From NCBI GenBank assembly GCA_003526065.1, contig DQBD01000256.1, positions 1 through 11,091 on the forward strand: DNA of 11,091 nt, in the 5' to 3' direction. Below are positions 1 to 6,109 of the stretch, in pieces. The notes beneath the pieces are model-generated. The model saw only the letters and a list, made by a program, of their open reading frames with translations. It ran no database searches and had not been told where the DNA came from. A program made the position numbers and the translations under genes. This stretch comes from Gammaproteobacteria bacterium (GTDB lineage Bacteria > Pseudomonadota > Gammaproteobacteria > Immundisolibacterales > Immundisolibacteraceae). Within the stretch, counting starts at the first letter, position 1. Each line of letters begins with the position of its first letter.

Positions 1-40
1 GCACGGGCAGCACCGGCACACCGCGCGCCGCCGTGCTCAT
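1..40 (-). CDS. Partial CDS, N-terminus of an unidentified protein running off the left edge
   Basis: Only the first 13 codons are visible (MSTAARGVPVLPV). The ATG lies at 40-38 on the minus strand and overlaps the TGA stop of the upstream membrane-protein gene as ATGA. This is the typical geometry of translational coupling within an operon. Too little sequence is present to assign a family. The fragment contains no transmembrane or obvious signal-peptide pattern. MsrQ-type proteins often work with a molybdopterin reductase, but nothing in these 13 residues suggests that enzyme, so no function is proposed. The gene is inferred from the overlap and from the frame staying open to the window edge. 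Confidence 0.5.
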   Translation of the reverse strand, partial: MSTAARGVPVLPV

Positions 41-738
41 GGCGCGCCCCTGCGGCCGCACACCCAGACCGTCAGGCGCAGCACCAAGACCAGCACGACG
101 GCACACGCCGACAGCAGCGTGATGGGCGGCAGCCCGCCGTACCACAGCGCGGGCTGCCACCAACCCGGCACGCCATAGGCGAGGTGCAGCCCCGTCAACG
201 ACAACCCCAGCAGGCCCACGCGTTGCAGTACCCGCCAGTAGCGAACCGACATGGCCGCCCGTACGCCCGGCAGCGACGCGGCGAGTGGCGCCACCAATGC
301 CATCCAGGCCAACGCGCCGGCCAGCAGCGACCAGCCGGCCAGCGCGGTGAACTCGAACGCCTGTCGAAACATCAGCCGGTAATAGCCGTAGTTGAGGATG
401 CTCAGCGACAGCACGATATGCACGGTGGCGAGCACGAAACCGACCACGCCCCAGTAACGGCGGCGCCACAACAGGCCGCCCAGCGGCGGCCAGATACGCG
501 CCGCTGGCCCCAGGCCGAGCGCCAGCGCCAGCAGCAGCAGCGCGCTCCAGGCAGTGGCCTTGTTGAACACGTACAACGGCAGATCTGCCAGCGCCCACGG
601 CCCGAACACCACATAACGCGTGGCGGCATAGCCGGCGGTGACCACCAGCAAGACGCCCGGCACCCCCACGCAGGCGCGCAGGCGAGCCCGGTCGCGCGTC
701 TCGAGCTCCGCCTGCGACGACGCGGCCTGTGGATCCAA
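37..738 (-). CDS. MsrQ/YedZ-like ferric-reductase-type haem membrane protein
   Basis: The protein has 233 residues from a TTG start at 738. It is strongly hydrophobic, with about six predicted membrane helices. It resembles the ferric-reductase-like transmembrane family (MsrQ/YedZ), whose members pass electrons across the inner membrane through b-type haem. The R-R-x-W-G motif before a helix carrying H107 (TVHIV) matches the family's RR-x-LG / LH pattern. H185 (GLHLA) matches the last conserved His. The middle His of the family, 13 residues before the last, is Q172 here (WRVLQRV). The TTG start is preferred over an in-frame ATG at 819 because a long purine Shine-Dalgarno (745-757) ends 6 nt upstream. 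The ATG version would add 27 Arg-rich residues with no ribosome site. The stop overlaps the start of the next minus-strand gene. The family call is fairly secure; an electron partner is not visible. Confidence 0.68.
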   Translation of the reverse strand: MDPQAASSQAELETRDRARLRACVGVPGVLLVVTAGYAATRYVVFGPWALADLPLYVFNKATAWSALLLLALALGLGPAARIWPPLGGLLWRRRYWGVVGFVLATVHIVLSLSILNYGYYRLMFRQAFEFTALAGWSLLAGALAWMALVAPLAASLPGVRAAMSVRYWRVLQRVGLLGLSLTGLHLAYGVPGWWQPALWYGGLPPITLLSACAVVLVLVLRLTVWVCGRRGAP

Positions 739-846
739 GCAGTGCCTCCTCCTCTCCGATGTTCGCCGAAGAGGGTACCCTAGGCCTCGCGTGGTCGGGC
801 GATCGCGGCGGCTGCGCATCCAACCGCGTCACCACGAGGTAGCACC
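739..846. other. Divergent intergenic region
   Basis: This 108-bp gap separates the minus-strand haem protein gene from the plus-strand PLDc_N gene and must hold promoters for both directions. It contains a perfect 10-bp palindrome, AGGGTACCCT, at 772-781, immediately followed by CTAGG. It also contains GAGGT just before the ATG at 847, which is a reasonable ribosome site. I see no convincing -35/-10 pair in either direction. Confidence 0.4.
745..757 (-). promoter_or_regulatory. Strong ribosome binding site fixing a TTG start
   Basis: Read on the minus strand this is GGAGAGGAGGAGG, with two possible AGGAGG cores. It lies 6 nt before the TTG codon at 738-736. It decides the start of the haem membrane protein, because the longer ATG reading at 819 has no comparable site. 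Confidence 0.7.
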
Positions 847-1026
847 ATGGGCATCGAAGTCGGCGGCCTGCTGGGCCTGATCATCCTGATCGCTGACGTA
901 TGGGCCATCATCAACGTCGTGCAAAGCAGTGCCGGCACCGGCGCCAAGGTGGGCTGGACCGTGCTGATTTTGCTGCTGCCACTGGTCGGACTGCTGATCT
1001 GGCTGGTGGCCGGACCCCGCGGATGA
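847..1026 (+). CDS. Small PLDc_N-type two-helix membrane protein
   Basis: The protein has 59 residues, beginning MGIEVGGLLGLIILIADVW. There are two hydrophobic helices, about residues 5-25 and 36-54, joined by a short polar link (SSAGTGAK). The pattern D17-x-W-A-I-I-N-V, then K34-x-x-W-x-x-x-x-L-L-L-P-x-x-G-x-x-I/L and a closing GPR, is typical of the phospholipase D N-terminal membrane domain (PLDc_N). In many bacteria this domain occurs alone as a small inner-membrane protein of unknown role. No phospholipase catalytic domain follows, so enzymatic activity is not expected. GAGGT lies about 6 nt upstream of the ATG. The TGA stop overlaps the next ATG as ATGA, which implies translational coupling with the SnoaL-like gene. 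Confidence 0.82.
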   Translation: MGIEVGGLLGLIILIADVWAIINVVQSSAGTGAKVGWTVLILLLPLVGLLIWLVAGPRG

Positions 1027-1451
1027 CCACACCGGCGCTGGGGCTGATCCGGCGTTACTACGCCGCCTGCAACAGCGCCGACCGGGAAGGCCTGATGGCC
1101 TGTTTCTGCGACGACGTGGTGCACTACTTCACCCACCACGCCCCGGTGCGCGGAGCCCGCGCCCTGGCCGACCACTGGGTGCGCATGCAACCACGCATCG
1201 ACGGCTACTGGACCGTGGACCACGGCATTACCCAGGGTGACGAGGCGGTCATCGAGTGGACGCTGCGCTGGACGCCGCCCGACGGCGCGCCGGAGTTGAT
1301 GCGTGGCAGCGAGTGGTATCGCCTGCACACTGGGCGCATCGCCGAGATTCGGGCCTACTACCTGAACCGGCACACACCGTACCGGCACCGCGACTTCGAG
1401 CTGGAAGGCTTCGACTACGCCGCCCGCGGCTACCCCACGCTGCCGAAATGA
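1023..1451 (+). CDS. Nuclear transport factor 2 / SnoaL-like domain protein
   Basis: The protein has 142 residues and is a single NTF2-like cone fold by sequence pattern. An N-terminal helix pair (IRRYYAACNSADREGLMACF) is followed by a strand with VVHYF, a G-x-x-A-L-A-D-H-W helix and the alternating strands AVIEWTLRW and SEWYRLHTGRIAEIRAYY. This order matches the SnoaL-like/DUF4440 group, which includes small-molecule isomerases, hydrolases and many proteins of unknown activity. His and Asp residues in the predicted cavity (D30, D31, H34) could be catalytic, but this cannot be decided from sequence. The start is the ATG overlapping the preceding stop (ATGA). A zinc-finger protein gene follows 16 bp downstream, probably in the same transcript. 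The fold assignment is good; the function is unknown. Confidence 0.8.
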   Translation: MTTPALGLIRRYYAACNSADREGLMACFCDDVVHYFTHHAPVRGARALADHWVRMQPRIDGYWTVDHGITQGDEAVIEWTLRWTPPDGAPELMRGSEWYRLHTGRIAEIRAYYLNRHTPYRHRDFELEGFDYAARGYPTLPK

Positions 1452-1467
1452 ATCACCAGGAGACGAC

Positions 1468-2019
1468 ATGACCGCCGAGTGCCCTCGCTGCGCCATCGCG
1501 CTGACCGCCACCGAACTGCAACAGGTGCCGGTGGCCCGCTGCCCGCAGTGTCGCGGCCTGTGGTTCGAGGCACCCGACCTGGAGGCCGCGCGTGAGGCCG
1601 CCGGGCCGGACAGCGGCTGGCTGGAGGTGGAGCTGTGGTCGGATGCCGAACAGTTCCGGCACGCGCCACGCAGCGGCCGCTGCCCGAACGGCGACGGCAC
1701 CCTGCACGCGCTCGAGTACGGCCATACCGGCGTGACGGTGGACTACTGCGACGCCTGCTTCGGCGTGTGGCTGGACGAGTCGGAATTCGAACGCATCGTG
1801 GCCGCCCTGGAACATGAAATCGACTCCCGGGCGGCGCCCGACTACCTGCGCGCCGCCCTGCACGAGGCGCGTCAGCTGCTGACCGGGCCGCAATCGCTGC
1901 TGGACGAATGGCGCGACCTGCGCACTGTGCTGAAACTGCTCGAGTACCGGGTGCTGTCGGAGCACCCGGCGCTGCACCGGCGGCTGCTGACCCTGCAAGC
2001 AAACAACCCGTTTCGCTGA
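1468..2019 (+). CDS. Two-domain zf-TFIIB-like zinc-finger protein
   Basis: The protein has 183 residues. The first zinc ribbon has C5-x2-C8 and C25-x2-C28 followed by GLWFEAPDLE, the usual zf-TFIIB signature. The second half repeats the fold: C72-P-N-G75 and then C94-D-A-C97-FGVWLDESEFE. One expected Cys in this repeat is absent: where CPxC is normal, the codon is GGC (Gly75), one base away from TGC. H80 or H86 could substitute, or the second site may bind zinc poorly. The C-terminal third (about 110-183) is mainly helical and charged, without a recognised domain. AGGAGA lies about 5 nt upstream of the ATG. Proteins of this type are widespread in Proteobacteria, and a nucleic-acid or protein-binding role is assumed rather than shown. 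It is probably the last gene of the three-gene plus-strand unit starting at 847. Confidence 0.8.
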   Translation: MTAECPRCAIALTATELQQVPVARCPQCRGLWFEAPDLEAAREAAGPDSGWLEVELWSDAEQFRHAPRSGRCPNGDGTLHALEYGHTGVTVDYCDACFGVWLDESEFERIVAALEHEIDSRAAPDYLRAALHEARQLLTGPQSLLDEWRDLRTVLKLLEYRVLSEHPALHRRLLTLQANNPFR

Positions 2020-2047
2020 CCGTCGACTGCCTGCTGGCCAAGGGCGC

Positions 2048-2058
2048 TGGTATAGAAT
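2048..2058 (+). promoter_or_regulatory. Candidate promoter (extended -10) for the protease / transglutaminase / ATP-grasp operon
   Basis: TGGTATAGAAT combines a TGN extension with an overlapping TATAGA/TAGAAT -10 element. It sits in the 80-bp gap before the retropepsin gene, about 42 nt from its ATG. No good -35 lies at 16-18 bp spacing, which an extended -10 can tolerate. Transcription would begin near 2065 and leave a leader of about 35 nt. Confidence 0.45.
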
Positions 2059-2099
2059 GCCGGCCCGGTTTCCACCCCGCTTCTCAGTCCCAATCCGGT

Positions 2100-2615
2100 A
2101 TGCGTCATTTCTGCGCAAGATGTGTCTTGTCCGTGTTGCTGGCCGCCGGTCTGGCCATGCCGGCGGCTGCCCGCGGCGTGTACGGCTGGGTCGAGTTCGT
2201 GCAACTGCACATAGACGGTGAGCCCTTGGAACTCAAGGCCAAGCTGGACACCGGCGCCCGCAGTTCATCGCTGGACGCCACGGCCATCGAGCCGTTCGAA
2301 CGCGACGGCGAGCGCTGGGTACGCTTCGAGGTCAAGCTGCCTGGCATGGAAAAGACCACACGCCTGGAGCGCCCCGTGGTGCGCTACGTGCGCATCAAGC
2401 GCCACCGTGGACCGTACGACCGCCGGCCGGTAATCCGCCTGCCGTTGTGTCTGGGCGACGAATGGCGCACCGTGGAAGTGAATCTGACCGACCGCGGCCG
2501 CTTCATCTACCCCCTGCTGCTTGGCCGCAAGGCTCTGGCCCGCCTGGCGGTGGTTGACCCGTCGCGAACCTATCTGCGTGCGCCACGCTGCGACGGCGCG
2601 CCGTCCAAGGACTGA
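2100..2615 (+). CDS. Exported retropepsin-like aspartic protease, putative ATP-dependent zinc protease (RimB) family
   Basis: The protein has 171 residues. It starts with a signal peptide (MRHFCARCVLSVLLAAGL, then an A-A-A-R region), with likely cleavage near residue 24, so the mature protein should be periplasmic. The mature part contains K-L-D50-T51-G52-A53-R-S-S-S-L, the active-site D-T/S-G motif of retropepsin-like aspartic proteases. The later G-R-K-A-L-A-R-L-A-V-V-D-P segment is also typical of the Pfam Zn_protease family (named for an old, probably misleading annotation). Such proteins form dimers in which each subunit gives one Asp. The ATG lacks a clear Shine-Dalgarno. The transglutaminase-7TM gene follows after 8 bp. 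Members commonly sit beside RimK-type ATP-grasp ligases, as here. The likely job is trimming of a ligase product or a modified protein; the substrate is unknown. Confidence 0.85.
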   Translation: MRHFCARCVLSVLLAAGLAMPAAARGVYGWVEFVQLHIDGEPLELKAKLDTGARSSSLDATAIEPFERDGERWVRFEVKLPGMEKTTRLERPVVRYVRIKRHRGPYDRRPVIRLPLCLGDEWRTVEVNLTDRGRFIYPLLLGRKALARLAVVDPSRTYLRAPRCDGAPSKD

Positions 2616-2623
2616 GCACGAGC

Positions 2624-4141
2624 GTGCGCAACCGTCACCTGCTGATTCTGTGCCTGTCGCTGGTCGTCGCCGGCGGCAGCCTGTTCCTCTATAAATGGCT
2701 TGATCTGGGGGTGCCGCTGAAGGCGGACAACGCCATCCAGGCCTGGACCATCGAGGCACGCATCCGCTTCACTGCCGACCGCGGTCGTCCCATCAAGCTG
2801 CGCCTCGCGGTGCCCGTCTCGCCCCCCGGCTTTGGCCTGCTGGACGAAACCTTCGTCTCCCACGGCTACGGTCTGACCACCGCCCAGCAGGGCGACGAGC
2901 GCGAGGCCGTATGGACCATTCGCCGCGCCCGTGGCGAGCAAGAGCTGTACTACCAGGCCGTGGCTTATCCGAAACCGCGCGACCAGGTCGGGGATTCGCG
3001 CCCACCGCGTCCGGAGCAGCCGGAGTTTTCCGATGCCGAGGCGGCCGTGGTCGAGAACCTGGTGCAGCAGATTCGCGCGCATTCCGCCGACATTGCCACC
3101 TTCGCCGCCCAGACCCTGATCCGCCTGGACGCCGGCAGCAACAGCGACATCGATCTGCTGCTGGGCAACGACGACTCGGACGAGCGGCGTGCCAAGGTCG
3201 CCACGGCCATTCTGGCCACCGCGAACATCGCGGCGCGACCGGTGTATGGCTTCACGCTGCGCACTGAAAGCCGCCGGCTGGACATGCAGACCTACCTCGA
3301 GGTCCACAACGGGGACCGCTGGCTGCTGTTCGACCCGCGGAGCGCGGCCCAGGGCTGGCCGCGAGACTTTCTGGTCTGGTCGCGCGGCCAGCCGCTGGTG
3401 CGGGAAACCGACGGCATACGCAATCTGCGTGTCGAGTTTTCGGCCGCCGAGAACCCCTACCAGGCACTGGCGGCAGCACGCCAGCGGGCGGCCGAGCGCG
3501 GCTCCGTGGCCTTGCAGTTCTCGCTGCTGAGCCTGCCGGTGCAGATGCAGATGGTGTACCGGGTGGTGCTGACCATGCCGATCGGCGCACTGCTGATCGT
3601 GCTGCTGCGCAACGTCGTGGGCATCAAGACCTTCGGCACCTTCGCGCCGATCCTGATCGCGCTCGCGTTTCGTGAGACCCGGCTGCTCAACGGCGTGCTG
3701 CTGTTCGTTGGCATCATCTCGCTGGGATTGCTCGGTCGCTTCTATCTCGAGCGTCTGAAGCTGCTGCTGGTACCACGCCTGGCGTCGATCCTGACGATCG
3801 TGGTCCTGATGATGGCCGCGCTCAGCGTCCTCACCTATCAGCTGGGCATCGGTGCCGGCCTGTCGGTGGCCCTGTTCCCGATGGTGATCCTGACCATGAC
3901 CATCGAGCGCATGTCGATCGGCTGGGAAGAAGCCGGCCCGCGCGAGGCCCTGCAACAGGCCAGCGGCAGCCTGCTGGCCGCGGCCCTGGCCTACCTGGTG
4001 ATGACCGAGCGTCAGGTGCAGCACGTGGTGTTGGCATTCCCGGAGCTGCTGCTGATCGTACTGGCGCTGACGCTGGCCTTCGGCCGCTACACCGGCTACC
4101 GCCTGACCGAACTCAAGCGCTTCCGGGCGCTGAGCGCATGA
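2624..4141 (+). CDS. Inactive transglutaminase domain fused to seven-helix membrane domain (UUP1 / 7TM_transglut family)
   Basis: The protein has 505 residues from a GTG start 8 bp after the protease gene. One N-terminal helix (about 5-23) anchors a soluble, probably periplasmic region (about 40-295) and a C-terminal block of about seven helices (about 305-490). The soluble region carries a transglutaminase-like core: R-R-A-K-V-A-x-x-I-L-x-x-A-N-I-A-A-R-P-V-Y-G-F (188-210) and YLEVHNGDRWLLFDP (224-238). The catalytic Cys is missing (the only cysteine in the whole protein is C10, in the first helix), and the usual H-A-W His is replaced near Q222-T223. Only the Asp of LFDP remains. This agrees with the named family of inactive transglutaminases fused to 7TM helices. 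It probably binds or presents a peptide across the membrane. The stop overlaps the next start (ATGATG), so it is coupled to the ATP-grasp gene. Confidence 0.9.
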   Translation: MRNRHLLILCLSLVVAGGSLFLYKWLDLGVPLKADNAIQAWTIEARIRFTADRGRPIKLRLAVPVSPPGFGLLDETFVSHGYGLTTAQQGDEREAVWTIRRARGEQELYYQAVAYPKPRDQVGDSRPPRPEQPEFSDAEAAVVENLVQQIRAHSADIATFAAQTLIRLDAGSNSDIDLLLGNDDSDERRAKVATAILATANIAARPVYGFTLRTESRRLDMQTYLEVHNGDRWLLFDPRSAAQGWPRDFLVWSRGQPLVRETDGIRNLRVEFSAAENPYQALAAARQRAAERGSVALQFSLLSLPVQMQMVYRVVLTMPIGALLIVLLRNVVGIKTFGTFAPILIALAFRETRLLNGVLLFVGIISLGLLGRFYLERLKLLLVPRLASILTIVVLMMAALSVLTYQLGIGAGLSVALFPMVILTMTIERMSIGWEEAGPREALQQASGSLLAAALAYLVMTERQVQHVVLAFPELLLIVLALTLAFGRYTGYRLTELKRFRALSA

Positions 4142-5130
4142 TGCAGCTGCCCTGGCGACTGGCGCGCTCACTGCGCCGCGCCGGCGTGCTGGGCATGAAC
4201 CAGCGCAACGGCGACTTCATCTCCCGCGTCAACCCGCGCCGCCTGTATCCGCTGGTCGACGACAAGGTGCGCTCCAAGACGCTGGCCCAGCAGGCCGGCA
4301 TCCAGGTGCCGGAACTGTATGGAGTGATCCGCATCCAGCACGAGGTGCCGGAGCTGCCCAAGCTGCTGGGCGGCCGCGAGGATTTCGTGGTCAAGCCAGT
4401 CAACGGCAGCGGCGGCAACGGCGTGCTGGTGATCGTCGGCCGTCGCAAGGGACGCTACCGCAAGGCCTCCGGCGCCCTGCTGACCGAGGAGGCGCTCGAG
4501 CACCACATCTCGAACACCCTGTCCGGCCTCTACAGCCTCGGCGGCCAGCCGGACGCGGCCATGATCGAGTACCGGGTCAAGGTCGACCCGGTGTTCGAGC
4601 CGATCTCACATCAGGGCGTGCCGGACCTGCGCACGGTGGTCTACAAGGGCTATCCGGTGATGGCCATGGTGCGCCTGCCGACGGCAATGTCGGACGGCAA
4701 GGCCAACCTGCACCAGGGGGCCATCGGCGCGGGCATCGACATCGCCAGCGGCCTGACCGCCCGCGGCGTGTGGCGCAACGAGGTGGTCGACGAGCACGTG
4801 GACACCGGCAACCCGATCGCCAACGTGCAGGTACCGCAGTGGGACACCCTGCTGGAGCTGGCGGCCCGCTGCTACGACATCAGCGGCCTGGGTTACCTGG
4901 GTGTCGACTTCGTGCTGGATCGCGAATTCGGGCCCATGATGCTGGAGATGAACGCGCGCCCCGGGCTCAACATCCAGATCGCCAACCAGAGCGGCCTGCT
5001 GCCGCGTCTGGCGACGGTGGACACACTCGGTCGCGACGATGCCAGCGTCGCCGAGCGGGTGGCCTTCGCGCGCGAACACTTCGCGCGCAGCGGACCCAAC
5101 GGCGTCGACGCCCCTACCAGCGCGCCTTGA
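4138..5130 (+). CDS. RimK-like ATP-grasp ligase (alpha-L-glutamate ligase-like protein)
   Basis: The protein has 330 residues, predicted cytoplasmic, with no signal peptide. ATP-grasp features appear in order: D-F-V-V-K86-P for nucleotide binding, the flexible Gly loop N-G-S-G-G-N-G (89-95), a substrate region P-D-L-R-T-V-V-Y-K-G (162-171) with K-A-N-L-H-Q-G-A-I-G (188-197), and the metal site G-V-D257-F-V-L then M-L-E270-M-N272-A-R-P-G-L-N. Such enzymes form an amide bond between a carboxylate and an amine through an acyl phosphate. This subgroup resembles the ligase adding glutamate to ribosomal protein S6, but it is a separate branch with unproved substrate. Either ATG at 4138 or 4141 could start; both overlap the preceding stop. 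It is the last gene of the operon, and its final 17 bp overlap the convergent M15 gene. The product likely feeds the membrane and exported partners upstream. Confidence 0.9.
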   Translation: MMQLPWRLARSLRRAGVLGMNQRNGDFISRVNPRRLYPLVDDKVRSKTLAQQAGIQVPELYGVIRIQHEVPELPKLLGGREDFVVKPVNGSGGNGVLVIVGRRKGRYRKASGALLTEEALEHHISNTLSGLYSLGGQPDAAMIEYRVKVDPVFEPISHQGVPDLRTVVYKGYPVMAMVRLPTAMSDGKANLHQGAIGAGIDIASGLTARGVWRNEVVDEHVDTGNPIANVQVPQWDTLLELAARCYDISGLGYLGVDFVLDREFGPMMLEMNARPGLNIQIANQSGLLPRLATVDTLGRDDASVAERVAFAREHFARSGPNGVDAPTSAP

Positions 5131-6109
5131 AACCGCGCGTGTCGAGGTGCACGAACGCGCCGTGGTAGGCGTTCGGCGAATAGGCTGACAGGCCGCCGGT
5201 GAAGCGCTGCCACTGCGGGTCCGCCTGCGCCGCCTCCAGTATCTGGACCAGCAGCTCGGCGTCGCCGCGGTCGTGCCGGCCGTTGCCGTCCAGGTCGTCC
5301 ATGACGCCGTCACCGTCCTCGTCGATGAACACGTCAGCGGCATCGCCCCATTGGTGACGGCTGAAGCGCGAGCTGCCCAGACGGCGGTTGTAGTGCGGCG
5401 TGCGGAAACCGCTCATCACGGTCAGCCCGCTGGCGGCGATGCCGGCGCGGGCGAAGCGCTCCAGCGCCGCCTCCAGCGCCAACGGCAAGCGCTCGCGCAG
5501 CGCCACGTAGCGCGGTCCCCGCGCCTTTTGCTTGCACACGAACTGGCCGAGCGTCAGGCTCGGCGTCAACGGCAGGTCCGCCGTGCGTTCGTTGATCTCG
5601 ACGAAGTCGCGTGGCGGCTGATACACCGCCAGCCTGCCCGGGTGCTGCGGGTAGTCGCCGATCAGATACCCGTTCAGCGCGCCGCCACGCAGCGCCTGAC
5701 GCGGCATGGCCACCAGCGCCGTGAAACGCATGGCCGCCCCGTCGCCGCGGCGAATCTCCAGCGTGTAGCCACCGGGCTTGCCAGGCGCCGTCCAGCGCCA
5801 GTGCTGTGACGCCAGCCGTTGCACCGTGCCGGCACCGGCGTCCAGCGCAAAATGCGCGCCGGCGCCATCGACCACGCGCAGTTCCAGCGCCTCTCCGGGC
5901 CGTGCCAGCAGCGGATTCAGCGGCAGGCGCGAACGCTCACCGGCCCACGCCACGGTAAAGCCGACATCGCCCGAACGGCCGGCACTGGCGGGCGTCAGCA
6001 TGGCCAGGTGCAACGGGGCGGCGGTCACGGGCGCGAGAAACGGCATGGCCACCAGCGCCAGCACGGCCGCCGGCAGGCGGCGCAGCAACGGTATCAAGCG
6101 AAACATCAT
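5114..6109 (-). CDS. M15-type D-Ala-D-Ala carboxypeptidase-like metallopeptidase with calcium-loop insert
   Basis: The protein has 331 residues from the ATG at 6109, which overlaps the upstream stop as TGATG. A TTG at 6112 and an ATG at 6106 are alternatives. A signal peptide covers about residues 1-31. Residues about 40-135 look like an all-beta domain. The C-terminal catalytic part (about 185-331) has M-S-G-F-R-T-P-x-Y-N followed by S-R-H252-Q-W-G-D-A-A-D259 and a late Y-H-G-A-F-V-H321-L-D. These are the three zinc ligands (H, D, H) of the peptidase M15 family, which cleaves peptidoglycan stem peptides. Between the second and third ligands lies an Asp/Gly-rich stretch (263-283: D-E-D-G-D-G-V then D-L-D-G-N-G-R-H-D), resembling EF-hand or dockerin calcium loops. 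Operon position behind an L,D-transpeptidase supports a murein role. No strong ribosome site is visible, so translation is probably coupled. Confidence 0.85.
   Translation of the reverse strand: MMFRLIPLLRRLPAAVLALVAMPFLAPVTAAPLHLAMLTPASAGRSGDVGFTVAWAGERSRLPLNPLLARPGEALELRVVDGAGAHFALDAGAGTVQRLASQHWRWTAPGKPGGYTLEIRRGDGAAMRFTALVAMPRQALRGGALNGYLIGDYPQHPGRLAVYQPPRDFVEINERTADLPLTPSLTLGQFVCKQKARGPRYVALRERLPLALEAALERFARAGIAASGLTVMSGFRTPHYNRRLGSSRFSRHQWGDAADVFIDEDGDGVMDDLDGNGRHDRGDAELLVQILEAAQADPQWQRFTGGLSAYSPNAYHGAFVHLDTRGFKARW

Noticed and set aside
780..1700. Minus-strand open frame of 306 codons across three small genes
   Set aside because: It spans two ATGA-coupled or closely spaced plus-strand genes with recognised families, and its translation looks like random high-GC sequence.
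3189..3340. Active transglutaminase in the 7TM fusion protein
   Set aside because: The protein contains one cysteine only (C10, in the first membrane helix), and the catalytic His position is also changed.
2570..4171. Long open frame of 533 codons on the minus strand
   Set aside because: It lies opposite the transglutaminase-7TM gene, has a Gln/His/Arg-rich low-complexity translation and no domain. It is a typical GC-rich antisense shadow.
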